Shown in pieces: positions 20,463 through 29,702 of a DNA stretch of 64,000 nt (position 1 is its first letter; each line of letters begins with the position of its first letter). The notes beneath the pieces were generated by a model. It worked only from the letters and a program-made list of their open reading frames with translations, searched no databases and was not told the origin of the DNA. Source of the stretch: Hyalangium gracile (GTDB lineage: Bacteria; Myxococcota; Myxococcia; Myxococcales; Myxococcaceae); assembly GCF_020103725.1 (NCBI RefSeq), contig NZ_JAHXBG010000003.1, positions 434,001 through 498,000 of the forward strand. The letters run 5' to 3'. A program made the translations under genes and the position numbers.

Positions 20463-21473
20463 CTACGCACGCCGCTGACGGCTGTCTCTCACCGCTCGCA
20501 GCGGCTCCCTAACCGGTGGCAGCAGGTCTTCTTCCCTCTCGCGCAGCCGGCGCAGGTCCTGCCCCGGTGGCGCCCCGAACAGACGGCGGTACTCACGGCC
20601 AAACTGAGAGGGGCTCTCGTATCCCACGCGGAACCCCGCCGTCGCCACGTCCACGTCCGCGCTGAGCAGCAGGCGGCGAGCCTCCTGGAGCCGCAGCTGC
20701 TTCTGGTACTGCAGCGGGCTCATGGCCGTGACGGCCTTGAAGTGGTGATGCAGCGAGGAGGGGCTCATGTGCACCTCGCGTGCGACATCCTCGATGCGCA
20801 GCGGCTCCGCGAAGTGGACCTTGAGCCAGTCGATGGCCCGGGCGATGCGCTCCGCCTGGCTGTTCTCCGTGGCGATCTGCCCCAGCTTCCAGCCGTGCTC
20901 CCCCTTGAGGATGCGGTAGAGGATCTCCCGCATGGCCAGCGGCGCCAGCGTGGGGATGTCCTCGGGCGTCTCCAGCAGGCGCACCAGCCGGAGCACCGCG
21001 TCCAACAGCGCCGGCGTCGTCTCCCCGAGGAACAGGCCTCGGGACGGATTGCGCTCCTTCGGCGGGGGGTGGCCCGCCTTCAGGATCAGCTCGGCGAGCT
21101 CGACCGGGTCCAGGTCCAGCTGGAAGCACAGGTATGGCGCCTTGGGCGTCGCTCGCGTCACCTGGCCCGTGACGGGCAGATCCACCGAGACCACCAGATA
21201 GTTCGAGGCGTCGTAGGGGTAGACCTCCTCGCCCAGCATCACCTGCTTGCTTCCTTGCGCGATCATGCAGAGCGCGGGGCGATAGAGGACTCGCAGCGGC
21301 TCTCCGGAACGAGAGGCGCGGATCAGCGACACGCGCTCGATGGCCGTCGCGTGGAAGCCGTCGCGTGGGGTGAAGCGATCGATCCATGAGGCCAGCTCGG
21401 CCAGGCGCGTGGGGTCCTTCCTGCTCGCGCCTTCGCTGCTCGGACCGCTCGACAGTGGAGCCCAGGAGGTCAT
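20463..21473 (-). CDS. AraC-family transcriptional regulator (AraC_N type)
   Basis: 336 residues. The N-terminal half matches the AraC_N ligand domain (YRPALCMIAQGSKQVMLGEE, then NYLVVSVDLPVTGQV). The C-terminal part (about 215-315) carries two helix-turn-helix motifs: EPLRIEDVAREVHMSPSSLH and VGYESPSQFGREYRRLFG. It is divergent from the SDR gene at 21648, with about 170 bp between starts. In this family the regulator commonly controls a divergent oxidoreductase, so the SDR gene is a likely target. Confidence 0.92.
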   Translation of the reverse strand: MTSWAPLSSGPSSEGASRKDPTRLAELASWIDRFTPRDGFHATAIERVSLIRASRSGEPLRVLYRPALCMIAQGSKQVMLGEEVYPYDASNYLVVSVDLPVTGQVTRATPKAPYLCFQLDLDPVELAELILKAGHPPPKERNPSRGLFLGETTPALLDAVLRLVRLLETPEDIPTLAPLAMREILYRILKGEHGWKLGQIATENSQAERIARAIDWLKVHFAEPLRIEDVAREVHMSPSSLHHHFKAVTAMSPLQYQKQLRLQEARRLLLSADVDVATAGFRVGYESPSQFGREYRRLFGAPPGQDLRRLREREEDLLPPVREPLRAVRDSRQRRA

Positions 21474-21647
21474 CGTCTTGGAGTATCAGACTATTCCCTC
21501 CGCTGGGAGGGGCTCGTGCTTTCGCCGTGTCTTGCAGGAATAGGCTAGAGCGCGCCAGGAATGGTCTACCGACTCGCACCCTCGGATCCGTAGTTTTGGC
21601 GCAGTTCCGGGGCACACCGCCACGGACTCGAAACCGCGAGGAACACC

Positions 21648-22385
21648 ATGTCCGGAATCAAGGGAAAGGTCGTTGTCATCACCGGGGCCAGCAGCGGCAT
21701 TGGCGAGGCCACTGCCCGCCTGCTCGCCCGGAGCGGCGCTCACGTGGTGCTCGGCGCCCGGCGCACCGACAAGCTCGAGGCGCTCACCAAGGCCATCACC
21801 GCCGAGGGGGGCTCGGCCCGCTACCGGCAGCTGGATGTCACGCGTCGCGAGGACATGGAGGCGTTCGTCGAGTTCGCGCTCGGCGCCTTCGGCCGCGTGG
21901 ACGTCGTCATCAACAACGCGGGCGTCATGCCCCTGTCCATGCTGGAGGCGCTCAAGGTCGACGAGTGGAACCGGATGATCGACGTGAACATCCGGGGCGT
22001 GCTCCATGGCATCGCCGCGGCCCTCCCGCTGATGAAGAAGCAGCGGAGCGGCCAGTTCATCAACCTCTCGTCCATCGGCGGCCACGCCGTCTCGCCCACG
22101 GCCGCCGTGTACTGCGCCACCAAGTTCGCCGTCATGGCCATCTCCGAGGGCCTGCGCCAGGAGGTCGGCGGCGACATCCGCGTGACGGTCATCTCACCGG
22201 GCGTCACCGAGTCGGAGCTCGCCGAGAGCATCACCGATCCGCTCGCCCAGAAGACGATGAAGGACTTCCGGCGGATCTCCATCCCCGCCGAGGCCGTCGC
22301 CCGGACCATCGCCTTCGCCATCGATCAGCCCGCTGACGTCGATGTCAGCGAGATCATCGTGCGGCCCACCGCGAGCCCTTACTGA
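21648..22385 (+). CDS. SDR-family NAD(P)-dependent oxidoreductase
   Basis: 245 residues, classical short-chain dehydrogenase. Nucleotide site TGASSGIGEATARLL near residue 12, NNAG motif at about 88, catalytic Ser in INLSSIGGHAVSP, and YCATKF giving Tyr-x3-Lys near 155. No signal peptide. The YdfG/RhlG-type C-terminus (SEIIVRPTASPY) suggests an NADP-linked alcohol or keto-acid dehydrogenase; the substrate cannot be told. It is divergent from the AraC regulator, which probably controls it. Two hairpins follow the stop. Confidence 0.92.
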   Translation: MSGIKGKVVVITGASSGIGEATARLLARSGAHVVLGARRTDKLEALTKAITAEGGSARYRQLDVTRREDMEAFVEFALGAFGRVDVVINNAGVMPLSMLEALKVDEWNRMIDVNIRGVLHGIAAALPLMKKQRSGQFINLSSIGGHAVSPTAAVYCATKFAVMAISEGLRQEVGGDIRVTVISPGVTESELAESITDPLAQKTMKDFRRISIPAEAVARTIAFAIDQPADVDVSEIIVRPTASPY

Positions 22386-22402
22386 GCCGCCAGGCTGGCA
22401 GC

Positions 22403-22424
22403 GAGGCCCGCTCGAACGGGCCTC
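22403..22424 (+). terminator. Hairpin after the SDR gene
   Basis: GAGGCCCG (22403-22410) pairs with CGGGCCTC (22417-22424) around a 6-base loop, 18 bases after the SDR stop. There is no T-run. A second hairpin, GGGGCTGC (22469-22476) with GCAGCCCC (22486-22493), follows it. Confidence 0.5.
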
Positions 22425-22586
22425 CCACCCGAGGGCTGCCTCCCTGCCAGGATAGACGGGCAGCGGAAGGGGCTGCAGGGTCCTCGCAGCCCCGCCAAGA
22501 AGCAGGGCTCCAGGCCGGCCCGTCACAACCGGCTCGTCGTTGCCTCTCAGGAGAGGGCCACTCTCCGGCTCAGGAGGCGCGGGAAC

Positions 22587-22967
22587 GTGAAGATCGACGA
22601 CATAGACGGACGCACGGCCATCAAGAGCTGGCTGGCTGGCATCCCCAAACCGGACCAGGTGCTCCGAAGGCAGGACGATGGCTGCTATGCCTTGTTCTGG
22701 AAGAACCCAAGCCTGGCCGAGGCCCCCGCGCATATCGTGATCGACGTGCACTACACGGACACCGGCTATGTGCTCGGCCACTGCTTCGTCAAAGGGTGGG
22801 AGGGACAGCTCGACATGGACGACACCGAGTTCAGTGCCAAGGTGGCGGGGATCGTCCCGAAGAAGTCCCCCCATGGGCGCTGGCCGGACGATCCCACGCA
22901 CACCATCACCGGCGGCTGGGGCCCGAAAGTTCCCGGCAACCCCAACTGGACCTTCCGCGAGCACTGA
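22587..22967 (+). CDS. Small protein of unknown function
   Basis: 126 residues from a GTG with AGGAGG ten bases upstream. I do not recognise the family. It is acidic to neutral with no signal or membrane segment, a run of likely beta strands (HIVIDVHYTDTGYVLGHCFV) and a Pro/Gly/Trp-rich tail (GGWGPKVPGNPNWTF). It stands between the SDR and amidase genes; the amidase converges on it with its stop two bases away. Confidence 0.65.
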   Translation: MKIDDIDGRTAIKSWLAGIPKPDQVLRRQDDGCYALFWKNPSLAEAPAHIVIDVHYTDTGYVLGHCFVKGWEGQLDMDDTEFSAKVAGIVPKKSPHGRWPDDPTHTITGGWGPKVPGNPNWTFREH

Positions 22968-22968
22968 T

Positions 22969-24642
22969 TCAGCGCAGGACGCGCACGTGTGAAGGCGGCG
23001 TGCGGTGCTCCGTGGTGCGCTCCACCACGCGCCCCAGGCGCAACAGCAGGTGCTCCTCGTACGGCCGCCCCATGAGGTGGAGCCCCACCGGCAGGCCCGC
23101 CTTGTCGAAGCCCGCCGGGACGCTCAGCGCCGGGCAGCCCGTCAGGTTGGCCAGCCGGATGAACCGCATCAGCGCGTCCACCACCGGCAGGTTCGACTCT
23201 CCTGCCGGCAGCGTCTCCTCGGGAATGGCCGGCGCCGTGGTGGCCGTCGTCGGCGTGACGATGACGTCCACGTCCGCCAGCTGCGCCAGCAGCTCGCGCG
23301 TCAGCCGGTGCCGGTGCCGCAGCGCGTGCACCAGGTCCGTCGCCCGGAAGTGCCGGCCGATGGCCAGGTTCGTCCGCGAGTCGAGCCCGAAGTCCGAGGC
23401 GCGCTCCCGCAGCTGCTGCAGCATGGACGACGCCATCTCGCTCAGGATGATGCAGCTGTGCGTCCACAGCACCGTGTTCAGGTCCGGCGGCGGAATCTCC
23501 ACCACCGTGGCGCCCGCATCCGTCAGCACCTTCACCGCCTCCTTGCAGCGCGCCACCACGTCCGCATCCGCGTCCTCGAAGTACGGCCAGCAGATGCCGA
23601 GCCGCACTCCCGCCAGCCCCGCGTTCTCGTAGCCCGACAGGTGGTGCGTCGGCTGGCTCTGCGCCACGACATCCTTCCCATCCGGCCCGGCTAGCAGGGC
23701 GTACATCGCGGCGACATCATCGACGGTGAGCCCCATCGGCCCCACGTGCCCCACGTTCCAGCACAGCGGCGGCACGCCCGTCTCCGGGATGCGCCCCCAC
23801 GTCGCCTTGAGCCCGACGATGCCGCACAGCGCCGCCGGAATCCGGATGGAGCCGCCACCGTCCGCTCCAATGCTCACCGGGCACAGCCCCGCGGCCACCA
23901 CCGCCCCCGACGCGCTCGAGCTGCCGCCCGTCATGTGGCCCCGGTTCCACGGGTTGCGCGCGGCGCCGTGGTGCGGGTTCAACCCGATGGGGTTGATGCC
24001 AATCTCGTTCATGTTCGCCTTGCCCAGGATGATGGCTCCCGCCGCCTTGAGCCGCGCGGCCACCGTCGAGTCCGCCGTGGCCACCTGGTTCCGGAACTTC
24101 GTGCCCAGCGTCGTGGGGAAGCCCGCAACGTCCACCTCGTCCTTCAGAACCACCGGCACACCGTCGAGCACGCTCAGCGGCCTGCCCGCACGCAGCCGCT
24201 CGCCCGCGGCCTCCGCTGCCCGCAGCACCTCCTCGGGCTTACGCGCGACGAAGAGGCCCAGGCGCTGCGCTCCGCTGTCCAGCCGCTCGATGGCCTCGTG
24301 GACCCGCCGCATCACCGTGACGGGCTCCACTCCGCCCTCGCGGTAGGCCCGCGCGTAGGCGGCCACCGTCTCACGCTCCGACTGCACTGGCGACGCGGCG
24401 ATGGCGCGCGCGGCCTGCTCGTGCGGTGGCTGGAGCTCGGCGGCGGGCGCTCCGTGCGGCAGGGGGTACTGGATGGGTGGGGCATCTCCCGCGGACAGCT
24501 CGCGCCAGTGCTCGATGCCGCTGTCCTTCACCAGCTTCTCCAGCACCACCGACCCGATGCCACTCTCGAGGGTGTTGACGAACGCCTTGAGTGCCAGGCC
24601 CGAGACACGGGGCGCCTTCACCGGATTCCGCTGGTAGGTCAT
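22969..24642 (-). CDS. Amidase signature family hydrolase
   Basis: 557 residues from the ATG at 24640-24642 (MTYQRNPVKAPRVSG); the frame extends a little further without good support. The Ser-cisSer-Lys triad is visible: Lys in VPVVLKDEVDVAGF, the Gly/Ser-rich signature GGSSSASGAVVAAGLCPVS, and GADGGGSIRIPAALCGIVGLK with the nucleophile. A helical N-terminal extension of about 100 residues precedes the core. It hydrolyses a carboxamide of unknown identity; GatA is unlikely because no gatB or gatC lies nearby. No signal peptide is seen. Confidence 0.92.
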   Translation of the reverse strand: MTYQRNPVKAPRVSGLALKAFVNTLESGIGSVVLEKLVKDSGIEHWRELSAGDAPPIQYPLPHGAPAAELQPPHEQAARAIAASPVQSERETVAAYARAYREGGVEPVTVMRRVHEAIERLDSGAQRLGLFVARKPEEVLRAAEAAGERLRAGRPLSVLDGVPVVLKDEVDVAGFPTTLGTKFRNQVATADSTVAARLKAAGAIILGKANMNEIGINPIGLNPHHGAARNPWNRGHMTGGSSSASGAVVAAGLCPVSIGADGGGSIRIPAALCGIVGLKATWGRIPETGVPPLCWNVGHVGPMGLTVDDVAAMYALLAGPDGKDVVAQSQPTHHLSGYENAGLAGVRLGICWPYFEDADADVVARCKEAVKVLTDAGATVVEIPPPDLNTVLWTHSCIILSEMASSMLQQLRERASDFGLDSRTNLAIGRHFRATDLVHALRHRHRLTRELLAQLADVDVIVTPTTATTAPAIPEETLPAGESNLPVVDALMRFIRLANLTGCPALSVPAGFDKAGLPVGLHLMGRPYEEHLLLRLGRVVERTTEHRTPPSHVRVLR

Positions 24643-24709
24643 GAGGCCGCAGCCTACCGCTCCGGCCCTCTCCAGGCACACCGCGGCAGCCCCGGGCTGG
24701 CGCTCCGAC

Positions 24710-25216
24710 TCAGAACTGAACGGCGAAGAAATCGAGCTCCGCGCTCTCCGCTGAAAGCCGTACCTTCCGCTCGAACGTCATGCCCAGCTTCTTCAGCAGC
24801 TTGATCGAGCTCTGATTCGTAGGGTCGACGATCGCGGCGATGCGAGGCAGCTTCAGCGTGTCCCTGCCGTACGCCAGCATGGCAGACGCCACCTCCCACG
24901 CGTAGCCGCTGCCCCAGTAGCGCGGGAACAACGCGAAGCCGATGTCGACATCCGGCAGCGTGTCGCGCCGGAGCAGGCCACTCATCCCGATGGGCGTGCC
25001 GTCCTTCAGCTCGACCCTGTACAGACCGAAGCCATGACGGGCGTACTGAGTCAGGGGCACGGTCTCCAGGTAGCGGCGAGCGTCCTCCAGGTTCCGCACG
25101 CCTCGATCCCCGATGAACCGCAGCCACGAGGGCTCGTTGAGCAGCCCGAGGATGAAGGGCGCGTCCTCCAGCACGAACCTGCGGACGACCAGCCGCTCCG
25201 TCTCGAAGACCTTCAT
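24710..25216 (-). CDS. GNAT-family N-acetyltransferase (RimJ/RimL type)
   Basis: 168 residues. It starts MKVFETERLVVRRFVLEDAP, the usual opening of RimJ/RimL-type acetyltransferases. The acetyl-CoA region is around 95-130 (LFPRYWGSGYAWEVASAMLAY) and NQSSIKLLKKLGMTFE follows. The acceptor may be a protein N-terminus or a small amine. Its ATG overlaps the stop of the SAM hydrolase gene (ATGA), so the two are translationally coupled. Confidence 0.9.
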   Translation of the reverse strand: MKVFETERLVVRRFVLEDAPFILGLLNEPSWLRFIGDRGVRNLEDARRYLETVPLTQYARHGFGLYRVELKDGTPIGMSGLLRRDTLPDVDIGFALFPRYWGSGYAWEVASAMLAYGRDTLKLPRIAAIVDPTNQSSIKLLKKLGMTFERKVRLSAESAELDFFAVQF

Positions 25217-26007
25217 GACGCCCCCTCCTCGGGCTCGATGCGCACTCGCTCTCCCCGCTCAGCCCCCAGCACCGAGGCCGCACTGCCATCCCGCGCGGAG
25301 ACCTCCAGCAGCCCCGCGCTGCCCACCAGCGCCAGCAGCTCCCCCGGCGCCACCGCCTGGTAGTGCGGATGCGGCGCCCCCTCCACCACCGTCAGCCCCA
25401 CGCGCACCCGGAAGCGAGCCGGCAGCTGCGCGCCTGGCAGGTTGGTGATCAGGTTGCCGTACGCATCCACGTGGACCACCTCGCCCACCGGCAGACCGTC
25501 CTCCTCCATGGGTACCGGCATACGGAACGGCGCCTCCAGCCGCTCCAGCGGGCGTCCCAGCCGCTCCAGGGGCACACCCGTCGCCAGGTGTCCCACCACC
25601 GGCGCGAAGAGATCCCTTCCGTGGAAGGTGCTCGAGCGCAGCGGCCCCCAGTAGGCGGACTCCGTGAGCTCCACCGCGGCGTCCATGCCCCCGAGCTGCT
25701 CGAGCGCCGGCAGCAGCAGCCCGTTGTCCGGCCCCACCAGCACATCCCCTCTCCGGGAGCGCACCGCCACCGCTCGGCGACGGGAGCCCACCCCCGGGTC
25801 CACGACGGCCAGGTGCAGCGAGCCCGGGGTGAAGGCCTCCACCGCCGTCCAGAGCAGGAAGGCTCCCGCGCGCACATCCTGGGCCGGCACCGCATGCGTC
25901 AAATCCACCAGGGTGGTACCCGGCGCGATGCGGAGGATGGCCGCCTTCATCTGCCCCACATAGGTGTCGGCGGCGCCAAAGTCGGTGAGCAGGCTGACGA
26001 GAGGCAT
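25213..26007 (-). CDS. SAM hydrolase / chlorinase-fluorinase superfamily (DUF62) protein
   Basis: 264 residues. It opens with MPLVSLLTDFGAADTYVGQM and contains HLAVVDPGVGS and FHGRDLFAPVVGHLA, the signature blocks of the S-adenosyl-L-methionine hydroxide adenosyltransferases. These split SAM to adenosine and methionine using water. The FHGRD motif fits the hydroxide-using members rather than halogenases. A C-terminal beta-barrel domain starts near 165 (VVHVDAYGNLITNL). First gene of a two-gene operon with the GNAT gene. Confidence 0.92.
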   Translation of the reverse strand: MPLVSLLTDFGAADTYVGQMKAAILRIAPGTTLVDLTHAVPAQDVRAGAFLLWTAVEAFTPGSLHLAVVDPGVGSRRRAVAVRSRRGDVLVGPDNGLLLPALEQLGGMDAAVELTESAYWGPLRSSTFHGRDLFAPVVGHLATGVPLERLGRPLERLEAPFRMPVPMEEDGLPVGEVVHVDAYGNLITNLPGAQLPARFRVRVGLTVVEGAPHPHYQAVAPGELLALVGSAGLLEVSARDGSAASVLGAERGERVRIEPEEGAS

Positions 26008-26104
26008 GGTCCGCCGCCCAGGCTACCGCACCTGCCCGCCAGGCGACGCCTTCCTTCAGGGAGGGTTGCGGGGAAACCCTCGGATTTTCTAGATTGGCCC
26101 TACC

Positions 26105-26575
26105 GTGCTCACGCTGCTCCTCAGCCTCCTGCTCCACCTCGTCCAGATCGACGGGCTCCCCGAAGGGATGCCCGGCCATGACGACACGCCCAAGTACGTC
26201 AAGCCCGCCTCGTCGATGGCGCCCAAGTACTTCGATCTGCTGGAGCAGAACAGCCACATCGTCTACCCGGGGCTGGCCGTCATCACCCTGCTCATCCTCG
26301 TGGCCGGCATCTTCCAGGCCTGGAAGAGCCAGGACATGGACGGCCTCTCGAAGAACGAGTTCAAGCGCGCCATCGTCAACGAGCTGCGCAGGAACATCAG
26401 CGGACTGCCCGGTGACATGATCGCCCGCGCCATCGGGCTGGATCGCCTCAAGACGGTGCGCCTGCTGGAGCAGATGCAGCAGGAGGGCATGGTCAACTCG
26501 TACATGAGCTCCAACCAGATGATGATGTGGCGCGTGCGCGGCGTCGGCCCCGAGAAGAAGGACAAGCGCTACTAG
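26105..26575 (+). CDS. Small single-pass membrane protein with winged-helix-like tail
   Basis: 156 residues from GTG at 26105. A hydrophobic N-terminus may be a signal or anchor (MLTLLLSLLLHLVQI). A clear membrane helix lies near 53-72 (IVYPGLAVITLLILVAGIF). The cytoplasmic tail (about 80-150) reads like a winged helix: RNISGLPGDMIARAIGLDR then TVRLLEQMQQEGMVNSYMS. No family name comes to mind. The gene converges with the hybrid kinase gene and is divergent from the SAM hydrolase operon. Confidence 0.7.
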   Translation: MLTLLLSLLLHLVQIDGLPEGMPGHDDTPKYVKPASSMAPKYFDLLEQNSHIVYPGLAVITLLILVAGIFQAWKSQDMDGLSKNEFKRAIVNELRRNISGLPGDMIARAIGLDRLKTVRLLEQMQQEGMVNSYMSSNQMMMWRVRGVGPEKKDKRY

Positions 26576-26587
26576 CGCCCGCCCCCG

Positions 26588-28609
26588 CTACAGGAACGAG
26601 CGGACGCGCACCGGATCGAACGGCTTGTCCACCCGCCGCTCGGCCACCCGCTCCAGGAACTCGGTGGCTCGCGGCGTGAACGTCCCCGCCGTCATGTACA
26701 CCATGCGCCCCAAAAACTCCGGCCGCTGCTCCGAGAGCGCGTCGTGCAGGTCCATGCCGGTGACGTCCGGCATCATCAAGTCACAGAAGACGACGTCGTA
26801 GTCCTCGCGCCGCGTCAACAGCCGCTCCTTCGCGTCGCGCGCCGTCTCCGCCAGCTCGACGACGTGCGGCGAGCCGATGATGCGCGAGAGCGCCAGCCGG
26901 ACCTCCGGATCGTCGTCGATCACCAGCACCCGCCGCGAGGTGACGCTCCGTGGCTCCGCCGACTTCCCCGCCGGGAGCACCCGCGCCGACGGCGCCCCCA
27001 CCGGCAGCAGCACCCGGAACGTGGTCCCCTGGCCCGGCTCGCTCTCCACCTCGATGCTGCCTCCCAGCCCCGTCACGATGCCGTGGCACACCGAGAGCCC
27101 CAGCCCCGTGCCCACCCCCACTGGCTTGGTGGTGAAGAACGGCTCGAAGATGTGCGGCAGGTGCTCGGCGGCGATCCCCTTGCCCGTGTCGCTCACCTCC
27201 ACCAGCACCCAGCCCTCCCGCCCCGGGCGCGCCGTCACCGTCACCTGGTGCTCCTCCACCGCGCCCTCGGGCGTGGCCTGCGCCGCGTTGAGCAGCAGGT
27301 TGAGGAACACCTGCCCCAGGCGGGACTCGTTCGCCTGGACGAGCGGCACCGGCTCGTACCGCCGCACGAGCTGCGCCCGCTGGCGGATCTCATGCGCCGC
27401 CATGGCGATGGAGAACTCCAGCGCCGCCTGCACGTCCACCGGGCCGATGGCCTCCGGATCGCCCCGGGCGAAGATGCGCAAGTCCCGGACGATGTCCCGG
27501 ATGCGCTCGGCGCCCAGCTGCGCCTGCACCAGCGCCCGCTGGATCTCCTCCATGTCCACTTCCGGCGTGGGGGCCTTGAGCTGGGCCAGCTCCTCCACCG
27601 CGTACATCACGTTGGCCAGCACGTAGGCCAGCGGGTTGTTGATCTCGTGGCCCACGCCCGCCGCGAGCTGCCCCGCGGTGGCCAGCCGCTCGGCCTGCAC
27701 CAGCGCGCTGCGCGTCGCCGCGAGCTCCGAGGAGCGCCTGCGCACCAGCTCCTCCGCCTCCGTGCGAGCCTGGTGCTCGCGCGCCAGCAGCGCATCCCGC
27801 TCCAGCTCCGCGCGGTGCCGCCGGGAGATGTCCTCGATGACGCTGATGAAGTAGTCCGGCGTGCCGTCCGGCCTGCGCACCAGCGACACCGTGAGGTTGC
27901 ACCACACCTCCTCGCCCGTCTTGCGCAGGTAGCGCTTCTCGACGGCGAACATGGGCGCCGTGCCCCGCAGCAGCCAGCGCACCTGCTCCAGGTCCTGCGC
28001 CACGTCATCCGGGTGGGTGACGCTGAGGAACGTCTGCTCCAGCATCTCCTCGGGCGTGTAGCCGAGGATCTCGCACAGCCGCAGGTTGGCGCGCAGGCAG
28101 CGCCCGTCCACGCTCACGTGCGCGATGCCCACCGCCGCCTGCTCGAAGGTGGCCTTGAAGCGCCGCTCGCTCTCCTCCAGCCGGAGCAGCGTCCGCTCCC
28201 GCTCGGTCACGTCGACGATCTGCGAGAGGATGCAGAGCAGCTGCCCCCTGGCATCCCGCAGCGTGTAGCTGTACCAGTCGCACAGGATGACCGAGCCGTC
28301 CCGGCGGTAGTTCCGGTTGCGGCAGAAGTTCCAGGGCTCCTGCCCCGTCAGCAGCCGGCGCACCGCCTGCACGGCCAGATCGTTGTCATCCTCGTAGACG
28401 AAGGGCCGGCCACCACCGCCGGGGTAGCCGCCGAGCACCTCCTCCTCCGTCCAGCCGAACATCTCCTCGGCGCGCGGGTTCCAGTAGCGCACCCGCATGT
28501 TCGGATCCCACTCGATGATGGCGATGGGCGAGTTCTCCGTGAGATCGAGCGCGGAGAACGTCCACGTGGGAGACACGGCCCCCGGGAGCTTGGAAGGACT
28601 CTCGGACAT
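26588..28609 (-). CDS. PAS-domain hybrid sensor histidine kinase with C-terminal receiver
   Basis: 673 residues from the ATG at 28607-28609 (MSESPSKLPGAV). The frame runs on to 29179 inside gpsA, but that part is shadow. Two or three PAS domains lie at about 25-150, 160-290 and into 300 (IIEWDPNMRVRYWNPRAEEMF; GIAHVSVDGRCLRANLRLCE). The phosphoacceptor His is in AAGVGHEINNPLAYV (about 320). The ATPase domain has LGQVFLNLLLNAAQAT, DTGKGIAAEHL and GTGLGLSVCHG. A receiver domain (about 545-670) has VLVIDDDPEV and phosphoacceptor Asp in CDLMMPDVTG. There are no membrane segments, so it is a cytosolic sensor; the PAS ligand is unknown. gpsA lies 50 bp upstream on the same strand. Confidence 0.93.
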   Translation of the reverse strand: MSESPSKLPGAVSPTWTFSALDLTENSPIAIIEWDPNMRVRYWNPRAEEMFGWTEEEVLGGYPGGGGRPFVYEDDNDLAVQAVRRLLTGQEPWNFCRNRNYRRDGSVILCDWYSYTLRDARGQLLCILSQIVDVTERERTLLRLEESERRFKATFEQAAVGIAHVSVDGRCLRANLRLCEILGYTPEEMLEQTFLSVTHPDDVAQDLEQVRWLLRGTAPMFAVEKRYLRKTGEEVWCNLTVSLVRRPDGTPDYFISVIEDISRRHRAELERDALLAREHQARTEAEELVRRRSSELAATRSALVQAERLATAGQLAAGVGHEINNPLAYVLANVMYAVEELAQLKAPTPEVDMEEIQRALVQAQLGAERIRDIVRDLRIFARGDPEAIGPVDVQAALEFSIAMAAHEIRQRAQLVRRYEPVPLVQANESRLGQVFLNLLLNAAQATPEGAVEEHQVTVTARPGREGWVLVEVSDTGKGIAAEHLPHIFEPFFTTKPVGVGTGLGLSVCHGIVTGLGGSIEVESEPGQGTTFRVLLPVGAPSARVLPAGKSAEPRSVTSRRVLVIDDDPEVRLALSRIIGSPHVVELAETARDAKERLLTRREDYDVVFCDLMMPDVTGMDLHDALSEQRPEFLGRMVYMTAGTFTPRATEFLERVAERRVDKPFDPVRVRSFL

Positions 28610-28659
28610 GAGGATGCCATCACCGGGGTGCGGGCCAGCCCGCCCCGCCACAGAAAGGT

Positions 28660-29667
28660 TCAGCCGCCGCTCAGCTCGGACTTCGGCTGACGCGTCATCA
28701 ACTCCACCACCGCCGCCTTCGCGCTCTTGCCCTCGTAGGCAATCGCGTACACCTGCTGGCAGATGGGCAGCTCCACGCCCGTCTTGAGCGCCAGATCCCT
28801 CGCGCTCTTCGCCGTCTTCACCCCTTCCGCCACCTGCTTCATCTCCGCGAGCACGTCCGCGAGCTGCCGGCCCTTGCCCAGCTCCATGCCCACTCGCCGG
28901 TTGCGGCTCAGCTCGCCGGTGCACGTGAGCACCAGGTCTCCCATGCCCGACAGCCCCGAGAGCGTCAGCGGGTTGCCGCCCTTGCGCACCGCCAGGCGGG
29001 TGATCTCCGCCAGGCCCCGGGTGATGATGGCCGCGCGCGCGTTGTGCCCCATGCCCAGCCCGTCCGCGATGCCCGCCGCGATGGCGATCACGTTCTTCAG
29101 CGCCCCGCCGTACTGCACCCCCACCACGTCGTTCGAGGTGTAGGAGCGGAACGTCTCCGTCTGCAGCGCCTTCCGGCACCGCGCCGCCACCTTCTCCCAG
29201 TGCGAGGCGATCGTCACCACCGTGGGGCTGCGCTGCGCCAGCTCCCGGGCGAAGCTGGGCCCCGAGAGCACGGCGATGTAGGGGTGGAACTCCTCCGGCA
29301 GGCAGTCCTCCAGGAGCTCCGTCATCGTCAGCAGGGACTCGTTCTCGATGCCCTTGGCCACCGTGACGAGCGGCACATGGCGCGGCAGGTGCGGAATGGC
29401 CCGCGAGACGATGTCCCGCGTGGCGTGGCTGGGCGTGGCCAGCACCACCAGCTCCGCGCCCTCGAGCGCCTCGCTCAGCTCCAGCGTGGCGCGCACCCGC
29501 GAGGAGAGCGGGATGCCCGGCAGGTAGGTGGAGTTCTCGTGGCGGGTGTTGATGGCCTCGGCGAGCGCGGCGTCCCTTCCCCAGAGACGCACCTGCTCGC
29601 AGTTCACCGCCAGGGTGTTGGCGAGCGCCGTACCGAACGAACCAGAGCCGATGACACTGCTACGCAT
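28660..29667 (-). CDS. gpsA: NAD(P)-dependent glycerol-3-phosphate dehydrogenase GpsA
   Basis: 335 residues, standard length. It reduces dihydroxyacetone phosphate to sn-glycerol 3-phosphate, the backbone of phospholipids. N-terminal Rossmann motif VIGSGSFGTALANTLA, substrate-domain Lys in VGVQYGGALKNVIAIAAGI, and the signature MGHNARAAIITRGLAEI. It lies between an outer-membrane protein gene 36 bp upstream and the hybrid kinase gene downstream, all on the minus strand. Confidence 0.96.
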   Translation of the reverse strand: MRSSVIGSGSFGTALANTLAVNCEQVRLWGRDAALAEAINTRHENSTYLPGIPLSSRVRATLELSEALEGAELVVLATPSHATRDIVSRAIPHLPRHVPLVTVAKGIENESLLTMTELLEDCLPEEFHPYIAVLSGPSFARELAQRSPTVVTIASHWEKVAARCRKALQTETFRSYTSNDVVGVQYGGALKNVIAIAAGIADGLGMGHNARAAIITRGLAEITRLAVRKGGNPLTLSGLSGMGDLVLTCTGELSRNRRVGMELGKGRQLADVLAEMKQVAEGVKTAKSARDLALKTGVELPICQQVYAIAYEGKSAKAAVVELMTRQPKSELSGG

Positions 29668-29702
29668 GGAATGCCTCGGGAGGAGAGAGGGCTCGGAGCG
29701 CC